Assembly (NCBI GenBank): GCA_035653615.1
Contig: DASRBN010000004.1
Span: 62,001 to 126,000, forward strand
Length of the DNA: 64,000 bases
Origin: Ktedonobacteraceae bacterium
GTDB lineage: Bacteria; Chloroflexota; Ktedonobacteria; Ktedonobacterales; Ktedonobacteraceae
Direction of reading: 5' to 3'
Shown here: positions 1 through 6,955 of the stretch, in pieces
Numbering within the stretch: position 1 is the stretch's first letter
Layout: every line of letters begins with the position of its first letter
Made by a program: the position numbers and the translations under genes
Notes under the pieces: generated by a model
Database searches by the model: none
What the model saw: the letters and a program-made list of their open reading frames with translations, nothing else
Told to the model about the DNA's origin: nothing

Positions 1-2
1 TC

Positions 3-641
3 ATCGCCGTCGTCTTCCACAATTTAGGAGAGTTGGCCGCCTCCGCCGGCAAACTACTGGAAGCGACGGCTCTTTACAAACGAAGCCTGGAACTGGCCCA
101 ACAGTTCAACGACCGCGAATACCTCAGCCTGTGGAATGCCGACCTTGCAACCGTGCTGCGAGAGCAAGGTCACCTTGCCGAAGCCACCACGTGCGTAGGG
201 CAGGCATTATCAACCGCTCGCGCCATACGCAATGCTCCATGCATTGGCCTGGCGCTCGTCGTATTGGGCGAACTGCGTATCGCGCAAGCCACAGTTGCAT
301 CTCCGGCGCGCACTCCCCCCGACCAGGCCAGCGCTACCGCCGTGACAAAGCAACGCAACAAAAGGCCAACCACAGGCATTCCCCCGGTCGTATTGCTTGC
401 CCGTGCCAGGGCCACCCTGCGCCACGCCCTCGCCCTGCCTGGATTAGAGGCCGAAACGCGAACCAGGGCGCAATTAGCCCTCGCCCATCTCGCCCTGCTC
501 CTGCAAGATCGAGAAGCTGCCCGCCAACACGCGACACAGGCCATCGAGGAAGCAAATCATCACGAATTGATGGCTTTGCTCGCCCGTAGTCAACAACTCG
601 TGCGCGCCCTGGCCAGGGATTCTTCGTTGCACTCAGAATGA
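3..641 (+). CDS. C-terminal part of a TPR-repeat protein (5' end outside window)
   Basis: The frame is open to the left edge, so this is the tail of a longer protein. Helix pairs such as HNLGELAASAG, LLEATALYKRSLELAQQF and QGHLAEATTCVGQAL follow the 34-40 residue TPR spacing, and later helices (ARATLRHALAL, REAARQHATQAIEEA) continue it after a low-complexity linker near residues 90-125. The role is probably a scaffold, most likely the TPR end of a STAND regulator like others in this window. This is inferred, since no N-terminal domain is visible. The last codons lie inside a palindromic intergenic repeat that supplies the stop region. Confidence 0.7.
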   Translation: MAVVFHNLGELAASAGKLLEATALYKRSLELAQQFNDREYLSLWNADLATVLREQGHLAEATTCVGQALSTARAIRNAPCIGLALVVLGELRIAQATVASPARTPPDQASATAVTKQRNKRPTTGIPPVVLLARARATLRHALALPGLEAETRTRAQLALAHLALLLQDREAARQHATQAIEEANHHELMALLARSQQLVRALARDSSLHSE

Positions 642-686
642 CAGGGCCTGCGCGCAGGCCTGTCATTCTGAGTGCAACGAAGAATC
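618..686. repeat. Palindromic intergenic repeat, family A
   Basis: Two near-perfect inverted arms of about 28 bases around a GC-rich centre. The arm core is TCATTCTGAG followed by GCAACGAAGAATC. The same core recurs at 5772, 9191, 15640, 47024, 54436 and 57523. This copy overlaps the end of the TPR gene and could act as a terminator hairpin. Confidence 0.85.
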
Positions 687-934
687 TTCCAAAAAATCTG
701 GTACGCGCCTCTTCAACAGGCAGCGTTCTTCCTCCTACAGAATTTTTATCCTCCCTCTTCAAGAATGCCATAAAAAAGCACAATACCGCCCGCTATCGTC
801 AAGTATACTTCCAGTAATGCGAATATAGTCCTTACCTGTCCTGGTCGCCCGCCGCGACCTATGTTTCTGATCGGTAGGGCACCGGATTCGACAGGTCATA
901 TACGCCATCTTCAATCCGCTAGAAGGAGCATCCT

Positions 935-1345
935 ATGCTACATGTCATGCTCGATCTTTATCACTGCCGTCGTGATTTGTTGGCAGATCAGCTTTTTTTA
1001 CGACGGGTACTTGACGAATATCCTGCACGTATCGCTATGGAAAAAGTAAGTCTGGTGGAATTGCGCTATATTGAGACAACTAACCCACTCGATGCCGGTT
1101 ATTCGGGATTTGTCATTATTGCCACCAGCCATGTCAGCCTGCACGCCTGGCCCCCTTATGGCATGGTCAACATCGACATCTTTTCCTGCGAACATTTCGA
1201 TGTAGATGATGTAGCCACCTTTGCGAAGAGCATGTTTCAAACAAATGATCTAGAAGTGCATGTGGTACAACGCGCAACTCGCTCTCCTCGTATCCCGCTG
1301 CGCCCGGCGTCCATCGGTCTTGCCAGCCCCGCTCCGGGGTGGTAG
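935..1345 (+). CDS. speD: AdoMet decarboxylase-family protein (SpeD-like), copy 1
   Basis: A pyruvoyl-dependent decarboxylase of the SpeD family, 136 residues, close to the usual length of prokaryotic single-chain forms. The putative self-processing serine is S65 (ATSHVSLHAWP), followed by H70 and C85, with the same spacing as the S63/H68/C83 set of the Thermotoga enzyme. The residue before the serine is Thr, not the usual Glu, and WPE is WPP. Family members decarboxylate AdoMet for spermidine synthesis, but some homologues act on arginine or ornithine. AGAAGGAGC precedes the ATG. No speE is nearby; an EamA permease follows 95 bases downstream. A paralogue lies at 20599-21066. Confidence 0.85.
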   Translation: MLHVMLDLYHCRRDLLADQLFLRRVLDEYPARIAMEKVSLVELRYIETTNPLDAGYSGFVIIATSHVSLHAWPPYGMVNIDIFSCEHFDVDDVATFAKSMFQTNDLEVHVVQRATRSPRIPLRPASIGLASPAPGW

Positions 1346-1415
1346 GGGCCGATTGATCGGCCCGCGTGCCAATTTCCATACTATTTTGTTAAACAACATC
1401 ATCGCGCCCTGGGGG
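1342..1415 (+). repeat. Composite intergenic repeat, family B, with conserved tail
   Basis: Starts GTAGGGGCCGATTGATCGGC and continues, after a short variable part, to TTTTGTTAAACAACATCAT. The same two-part layout is seen at 15116-15199 and 20495-20562. The TAG of its first bases is the stop codon of the speD-like gene. Confidence 0.75.
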
Positions 1416-1440
1416 AATCACTACTTTAAAGGATTTGAGG

Positions 1441-2676
1441 ATGAGAATCAAAATCATAGCAGGTCTGGCATTTTTCCTCAACGTCATCCTCTTTGCAACC
1501 TACTACTCGGTGGCCAGGGAGGCCCTTGGCCGCTTTGACCCCATCATTTTTTCGTACTTTGAGATGATGGCGCTTGTCCCGGCTGCCATCTGTATCATTC
1601 TCCTGTCATGGCGCGAGATAAGCAGGGCAGTTGTGAATCGTGGTTTCATACTCGGCAGTTGTCTCTGCCTGTCGCTCTTCACAATAGGGATTGCCCTCAA
1701 GTATACTACTGCTACCAGTACTGCTTTTTTCCCTTCGTTGAATGGCTTCTTCGCAGCCCTGATCGCGTGGCTCTTTTTCCGCCAGCCTATTAGCAGGCTA
1801 ACGTGGTTCGCAGGTATACTCTCCATCGCCGGAGCGCTCCTCTTAATCACGAACACTCCCATGGGAGATGTTCGAGGGTCGTTGATTGCCTTTCTCGGCG
1901 GTCTCTTTTTTACCTGTTATGTGTTTCTTGGTGATCACCAGCACAAGGATACAGCCGCCCACTGGCCTCTCTTTGGCATAGAATTACTCACCATGGCAGT
2001 ATGGGCTAATCTGATCGTTTTATTATTCGGTAACTGGCAGGCGGTTCATCCTCAATTGCCGAAAGATATCTGGGTCGTGTTGTATATCGCCGGGGCGTGT
2101 ACATTTCTGCCGGTACTCATTACTGTGCTGATGCAGAAGCACATCTCTGCCGTCACCATCTCATTTATCTACATCCTTGAACCGATCCTGGGGGCGGTGA
2201 TTGCCAATATCTACCTGCACGAAACGCTTCCTCTCCCCGGATATGCGGGCGGAGCGCTGGTGGTTGTGGGAGCAGTAATTCACACATGGGGATCAATCAT
2301 TCGCCCCGCCAACGAGCCTTCCGCGCAGAAATTACTCGTTCAGGCGCTCTCCCCTCTGCCGCTTCCAGAACCGGTCATCTGGGAGATACGCTCTCACAGG
2401 CAGGTGGGAACCATACCCTATGGACTGGCGAGAAAAGGAGAAAAGATACTGGTACGCCGCCGCCGCCGGCAGCGACTACAGCGTTTAGGACAACTTGAAT
2501 CTCTACCAGCTGTGGGGGTGTACCACGTGCCAGATACATCTGTACTCTACAATGGTCGCCCGCTGATGAATTTTGACGATCAGCTGGGGGAATGGGAACA
2601 GGCCCGCAGGCACAGCAGCTGGTCCCTGTCCGCTGTCTCTACAGCACGGGAGAAATGGGAACACCATGAAACGTAA
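1441..2676 (+). CDS. EamA/DMT-family permease with long cytoplasmic tail, copy 1
   Basis: Ten hydrophobic helices in two EamA halves cover about residues 5-285; the first half holds IALKYTTATSTAFFPSLNGF and the second VTISFIYILEPILGAVIANI. Drug/metabolite transporters of this fold export metabolites through the inner membrane. A basic hydrophilic tail of about 120 residues (with RRRRRQRLQRL) is unusual for the family and may be regulatory. I chose ATG 1441 because AAAGGA lies seven bases upstream; a TTG six bases earlier is possible. It follows the speD homologue and overlaps the next gene by 11 bases, so they are probably co-transcribed. The other EamA gene (19314-20303) also follows a speD homologue. 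Confidence 0.85.
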   Translation: MRIKIIAGLAFFLNVILFATYYSVAREALGRFDPIIFSYFEMMALVPAAICIILLSWREISRAVVNRGFILGSCLCLSLFTIGIALKYTTATSTAFFPSLNGFFAALIAWLFFRQPISRLTWFAGILSIAGALLLITNTPMGDVRGSLIAFLGGLFFTCYVFLGDHQHKDTAAHWPLFGIELLTMAVWANLIVLLFGNWQAVHPQLPKDIWVVLYIAGACTFLPVLITVLMQKHISAVTISFIYILEPILGAVIANIYLHETLPLPGYAGGALVVVGAVIHTWGSIIRPANEPSAQKLLVQALSPLPLPEPVIWEIRSHRQVGTIPYGLARKGEKILVRRRRRQRLQRLGQLESLPAVGVYHVPDTSVLYNGRPLMNFDDQLGEWEQARRHSSWSLSAVSTAREKWEHHET

Positions 2677-4579
2677 CGACACTGCTGGTGATTTCTGTAT
2701 GCTCTATATAGAGCCTCTGGACGATAAAGCGGCCCTGTTTGAGGCAATTCGAGGCCAGCAGAAGCCGGTAGTACTCATGTTACCTGGTCAACTTAAAACC
2801 CGGATATTCCAGCGTCCAGAGGATTATGCCGATCTCAAGCACCTGAAGCGCAAATTCAATATCGCGATCATCTTTGTGACCGCGGGAAATGAACATCTTC
2901 GGCAGCTGGCGACACGCCATGGTTTCCCGGCCTATCTCTCAATCGAGGCGCTTTCACGAGCAGTAGCCCTGGGGCAGGTATCGCTCTCTCATCAGCGCAC
3001 GCTGGCTAAAACGGGTCCGCTCAGCCCTCCTGTTCCCTCTACTCAGGGCCGATCAATCGGCGCTGGGCGCGATGAATCGGCCCCTACGCCCTTGCAAGGC
3101 TCCCAGTCATGGGGCCGATCAATCGGCGCTGGGCGCGATGAATCGGCCCCTACGCCTTCCCACAACCGCGCATCACCATCCCATCCCTCACAGGTTACAT
3201 CGCGGAAAACAGTGCCACTCTCGCCGGTGGCAGATAGCGCTTTCAACCTTTCTTCCCCTCCTGGCACATTCCCCTCCTGGCCTACCCAGGAGAGGCGCCA
3301 GGCGCAGCCCCTACCGCCGGCGAACATCAAGGTACGCCGTAGAAGAACGCCAGTGACCCTCACTATTTTACTCTTGCTGGTTCTGGCCGGAGCAGGCGCG
3401 GGTTCTTTCATGGTCTTCTTCCATACTCTCCCTACAACTGATCCACCAACGCTACAGGTTGTTGGGTACCTGAACTTTATAAGCAGCGGCCAGTTAGCCG
3501 CGGATAGCAGCCAGGGAATCGATGACCAGGTCCAGCTTGACCTGCATCATCTTCCCCAGCCTGCTCCAGGTAAAAGCTATTATGCCTGGTTACTGGGCGA
3601 CGAAAACCGCAGTGATTTGCAATCCATCCTGCTGGGAAAACTGGTCGTAGACGCGGGCAGCGCTCACCTGTTCTATAAAGGCGATGCCCAACACACCAAC
3701 CTGCTCGCCATTTGCAGCCGTTTTCTGATCACCGAAGAAGACGACTGGCCCATGCCCATAACACCATCTCCTGACTATAGCGCCTGGCGCTATTATGGCG
3801 CATTTCCCCAGACACCGGACCCGCATGACAAAGATCATGCCAGTTTCCTCGACCACCTGCGCTACCTGCTGGCCTCAGACCCCTTGTTGAATGACATGCA
3901 GTTACCAGGCGGTCTCAACAACTGGTTTTATCGCAACACCAGCCAGCTCCTGGCATTGGCGATCAGCGCCAGGAATACCTGGGAAGAAAGCAAGGACATC
4001 AACGCTGTGCGCAATCAGGCCATCACTATCCTCTCCTACCTGGATGGACTCTCATTCTTGCAACAAGATATGCCCGCTACTACTCCTATGCCAGCACTTT
4101 CACCGCTCGCTGCCGTCGGCCTGCTAGATATGAACCGGCCTGACCAGAGTCCCGATAGTTATCTCTCCTCCATTGTCTATCACCTCAACGGCCTGGTCAA
4201 TGCCCCCGGCTCTCCGCCAGCACTGCGCGTCAATATAGCCACTATCCTTAAAGCAATCAGCGATGTGCGTGCCTGGCTTCAAGCATTGCATGATGAAGCC
4301 AGGCACATCATCACCATGACGAATGATCAGCTGGGCCAGCCAGCATCGCTCACCATCCTCAACGACATGGTTGACCAGGCCGGCTATGCCTATTCAGGTC
4401 AGGCGGATGCCCTGGCAACCGGCAGAGTAAAAGAAGGAGCGACCTGGATTCACGACGCTTTACAGGCCCTCGCCACGCTCGCAGTCACAACCTACAGCGC
4501 CGGTAGTTCCATCCCCGAAATAGCGCCAGGTAGCAGGCCGGTCGCGGAACATCCTTCTAGAAGCGAGGGCAACAGATGA
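2666..4579 (+). CDS. Single-pass membrane protein with cytoplasmic Rossmann-like N-domain and extracytoplasmic RskA-like C-part
   Basis: Not a named family that I recognise. Residues 10-100 (LYIEPLDDKAALFEAI, KPVVLMLPG, LKRKFNIAIIFVTAG, RQLATRHGFPAYLSIEAL) match a Rossmann-like N-domain seen in other Chloroflexota surface proteins. A proline-rich linker follows, then one membrane helix near residues 232-252 (TLTILLLLVLAGAGAGSFMV) after an RRRR stop-transfer. The outer part has PGKSYYAWLLGD, resembling the anti-sigma-K (RskA) outer domain, then a helical region. The ATG overlaps the permease stop codon, which suggests translational coupling. The linker contains two in-frame copies of intergenic repeat B (GRSIGAGRDESAPTP twice). 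An ATG at 2699 is a possible later start. Confidence 0.7.
   Translation: MKRNDTAGDFCMLYIEPLDDKAALFEAIRGQQKPVVLMLPGQLKTRIFQRPEDYADLKHLKRKFNIAIIFVTAGNEHLRQLATRHGFPAYLSIEALSRAVALGQVSLSHQRTLAKTGPLSPPVPSTQGRSIGAGRDESAPTPLQGSQSWGRSIGAGRDESAPTPSHNRASPSHPSQVTSRKTVPLSPVADSAFNLSSPPGTFPSWPTQERRQAQPLPPANIKVRRRRTPVTLTILLLLVLAGAGAGSFMVFFHTLPTTDPPTLQVVGYLNFISSGQLAADSSQGIDDQVQLDLHHLPQPAPGKSYYAWLLGDENRSDLQSILLGKLVVDAGSAHLFYKGDAQHTNLLAICSRFLITEEDDWPMPITPSPDYSAWRYYGAFPQTPDPHDKDHASFLDHLRYLLASDPLLNDMQLPGGLNNWFYRNTSQLLALAISARNTWEESKDINAVRNQAITILSYLDGLSFLQQDMPATTPMPALSPLAAVGLLDMNRPDQSPDSYLSSIVYHLNGLVNAPGSPPALRVNIATILKAISDVRAWLQALHDEARHIITMTNDQLGQPASLTILNDMVDQAGYAYSGQADALATGRVKEGATWIHDALQALATLAVTTYSAGSSIPEIAPGSRPVAEHPSRSEGNR
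3049..3155. repeat. Two tandem family B repeats inside a coding region
   Basis: Two copies of GGGCCGATCAATCGGCGCTG continuing to GGCGCGATGAATCGGCCCCTACGC, about 62 bases apart, are read in frame within the linker of the membrane protein at 2666-4579. The same sequence is intergenic elsewhere in the window. Confidence 0.85.
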
Positions 4580-5367
4580 CCACACGCAACATTGCCTACA
4601 CCCTGCTGGCCCTCTGCCTGCTCTGCGGCCTCATCGCTGGCATCTTCTCCCATCCCATTGAGGCCGCCTTAACGCTGCCCCAGATGAACGCCGCATTGCC
4701 AACGCCCGCAGCAACACAGGCCCCAGGCGCTATCCCTACGACGCCTATCGCGCCATCTCCAGCAGCGAATGCTCCCAACACGTTGGCCAGGGATACCTTC
4801 CAGCGCCCCGACCAGCTGTTTTGGGGAAAGGCTTCGGATGGGCAGCTCTGGACCGGTGATGCCAACGGCAGTGACACGTTCTCAATTGTGCGAAACGCAG
4901 GCCAGGTCAATGGCCAGCCGGGAGTCTATAACGCCATCCTTGGGCCTGCCTCCACCAATGCCGAAGTTCTCTTCACCGCCTCCGTCAACCATTTCAATCC
5001 CGCCACTGTCAATATTGGAGCAGTATTGCGTTGGAAGGACGGCAACAACTGGTACAAGGCATTCATCAACGGCACAGAACTGGTCATACTCAAGCGTATC
5101 GCCGGTACCACAACAAGGCTCGGCAGCGTCCCGTTCAGCGCCGTCGATGCCTTATCATATACACTACGCTTCCGTGCCATAGGAGCGACCCTCTTTGCCA
5201 AAGCGTGGCCCGCCAATACGCCTGAGCCGGCGAGTTGGATGCTTACCGTGACCGACACGAACAGGCTCCTCCTCTCCGGGTCTGCCGGGCTGCGCGCCGC
5301 AGTCGAGGCCGGCACAGTCGTCAAAGTAACGTCATTCCTCGAAACGAGCGTCGCGGATACCATCTAA
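4576..5367 (+). CDS. Secreted protein with concanavalin-like (LamG/DUF1080-type) beta-sandwich domain
   Basis: Residues 1-31 form a signal peptide or anchor (NIAYTLLALCLLCGLIAGIF, then HPIEAA). A Pro/Ala-rich linker follows to about residue 70. Residues 73-255 look like a jelly-roll carbohydrate-binding or LamG-type domain: DTFQRPDQLFWGKASDGQLW, VNIGAVLRWKDGNNWYKAFI, LRFRAIGATLFAKAW, GSAGLRAAV. Such domains bind glycans or form adhesion modules; no catalytic residues can be assigned. The ATG overlaps the upstream stop (ATGA), and the phosphatase gene begins 22 bases downstream, so it belongs to the same operon. The specific ligand is unknown. Confidence 0.7.
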   Translation: MTTRNIAYTLLALCLLCGLIAGIFSHPIEAALTLPQMNAALPTPAATQAPGAIPTTPIAPSPAANAPNTLARDTFQRPDQLFWGKASDGQLWTGDANGSDTFSIVRNAGQVNGQPGVYNAILGPASTNAEVLFTASVNHFNPATVNIGAVLRWKDGNNWYKAFINGTELVILKRIAGTTTRLGSVPFSAVDALSYTLRFRAIGATLFAKAWPANTPEPASWMLTVTDTNRLLLSGSAGLRAAVEAGTVVKVTSFLETSVADTI

Positions 5368-5389
5368 AAGAAAGCGCCTGAATAATACG

Positions 5390-6955
5390 ATGACTGAATA
5401 TAGCAAAATGTTAGCAGCATACTTGAGAGACGCGTACATCTCTCATAAGTGGACCAGGCTCGTGCTGTGCGTTGCGCTAGGAATGACTTGCGTCCTGTTG
5501 TGGTGGCTATCCGGTGGCTTCCCACCCTGGGCCTGGCGCTTCCTGGCGCAGGTAATGCCACGACTGCCTGAGTTGTGGCAACAGCGCGGCCTCGCCATCC
5601 TGTTGCCATTTGCCGGCCTGCTATTACAGTCAATCGCGCTACTTATTGCCTGGGGTGGGCTTATAATAATGGCCATACGAATAGCCTCTCACTGGCTGCA
5701 AGAGCGTCGGGAACTTCAACACTTCGATCAGGATGTACAGGGGGCACGGGAGCTGACAAACACGATGCAACATGTCATTCTGAACGCAGCGAAGAATCCT
5801 CCTGTGGCGAGCGGGATTCTTCGCTGCGCTCAGAATGACATGGCATGTGCTCCTCGCAACCGGCAATTGCAAGATAGCCAGCAATTGCAAGATAGCCGGC
5901 AGTTGCAAGATAGTCCTCCCCATATCATCACTGACCCTGACCCGACTATGATTCATCTGCCCTCCCTGGTGCCGGACTCTGCTCTCATCTCAAATGAACT
6001 GGTAGAGCAGGTAACCATGCCACTAACCCATGTCAGAGCCTCACCTGCCCCGGCGGGCGCGGCTCCTATTCACAACGTTGCCTATCAAACATCATCGCAA
6101 CTGGTTGTCGCGACCGGCCTGGACACTGGCATTAAGCGCAAAGGCAAACCGAACGAAGACAACCTGCTCGCTTTTGAGCACATACGGACCCTCAAAACCG
6201 GGACGGTACCCATTGGCTTTTTCGCGGTAGCAGACGGTATGGGCGGTCACGAAAACGGGCAGGCAGCCAGCCGCCTGGCAACCCGCGTCTTGCGTGAGAC
6301 AGTGCTGCCGGCCCTGCAAGCTGCTCCAGAGGACGAAAATTTTCCTGAGCTTCTCATCGAAGGCATACATCGCGCAAATCTGGCGTTGTACCAGCAAAAC
6401 AGGCGGCAGCAGAGCGATATGGGAACAACAGTCACCGCGGCAATGATCATCGGCGACACTGCTTATATAGCCAATGTAGGTGATAGTCGCACCTATCTCT
6501 ACCGCTGTGAGCAGGGACTTACTCAAATTACGCGGGACCATTCGACGGTTGCCCGGCTGGTAGAAGCCGGAGCGATCACACGCGACGAAGTGTATACCCA
6601 TCCCATGCGCAACGTCATCTATCGCAGCCTCGGCGGGAAAGTCACTGAGACGGTCGACACCTTTACAGTACAACTGCAGAGCGGCGATATCCTGGTACTG
6701 TGCTCCGATGGCTTATGGGAAATGGTACATGACCCGGATATCGAAACCATCATTCGCGCCTGTTATCCCTATCCGTCGCAAATCAGCGCCATGCTCGTAC
6801 AGGCAGCGCTCAATCGCGGCGGGAAAGACAATATCAGCCTCGTCGTCGTTTACATCAACGCCTCCTGCGCCGCGCCAGGGAAAGCCGCCCCCGATTCAAC
6901 GGCTTCCATCTTCAAGCGGCCCTGTATTTTGAGGACGAATTGCGGAGAGTTGTAG
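5390..6955 (+). CDS. Membrane-anchored PP2C-type serine/threonine phosphatase
   Basis: Two membrane helices near residues 22-42 and 61-101 precede a linker and a cytoplasmic PP2C (PPM) domain at about residues 240-500. Metal and phosphate motifs are intact: KRKGKPNEDN, VADGMGGHENGQAA, IANVGDSRTYL, VLCSDGLWEMV and NRGGKDNISLVVV. It should remove phosphate from Ser/Thr of proteins at the inner membrane and counteract Hanks-type kinases, although no kinase gene is present here. The linker holds an in-frame copy of intergenic repeat A (HVILNAAKNPP, GILRCAQNDM) and an 18-base tandem repeat giving QLQDS three times. Its 3' end overlaps the convergent gene by 60 bases. Confidence 0.9.
   Translation: MTEYSKMLAAYLRDAYISHKWTRLVLCVALGMTCVLLWWLSGGFPPWAWRFLAQVMPRLPELWQQRGLAILLPFAGLLLQSIALLIAWGGLIIMAIRIASHWLQERRELQHFDQDVQGARELTNTMQHVILNAAKNPPVASGILRCAQNDMACAPRNRQLQDSQQLQDSRQLQDSPPHIITDPDPTMIHLPSLVPDSALISNELVEQVTMPLTHVRASPAPAGAAPIHNVAYQTSSQLVVATGLDTGIKRKGKPNEDNLLAFEHIRTLKTGTVPIGFFAVADGMGGHENGQAASRLATRVLRETVLPALQAAPEDENFPELLIEGIHRANLALYQQNRRQQSDMGTTVTAAMIIGDTAYIANVGDSRTYLYRCEQGLTQITRDHSTVARLVEAGAITRDEVYTHPMRNVIYRSLGGKVTETVDTFTVQLQSGDILVLCSDGLWEMVHDPDIETIIRACYPYPSQISAMLVQAALNRGGKDNISLVVVYINASCAAPGKAAPDSTASIFKRPCILRTNCGEL
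5772..5840. repeat. Palindromic repeat A inside the PP2C gene
   Basis: Inverted arms TCATTCTGAACGCAGCGAAG and its complement CTTCGCTGCGCTCAGAATGA around a short centre. It is translated in frame in the non-catalytic linker of the phosphatase. Confidence 0.85.
5861..5914 (+). repeat. Three 18-bp tandem units in the PP2C linker
   Basis: The unit CGGCAATTGCAAGATAGC occurs three times with one or two substitutions, encoding a QLQDS motif three times. Because each unit is six codons, copy-number change would keep the frame. Confidence 0.85.

Noticed and set aside
334-783. Minus-strand frame covering the end of the TPR gene
   Set aside because: Translates the family A palindrome and antisense TPR sequence; no start signal.
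893-935. Possible SAM riboswitch upstream of the speD homologue
   Set aside because: No SAM-box stem pattern or terminator found in the leader.
3049-3155. Direct repeats considered as a CRISPR array
   Set aside because: Only two units, with palindromic GC-rich sequence, and in frame inside a gene. The same unit is dispersed in the window.
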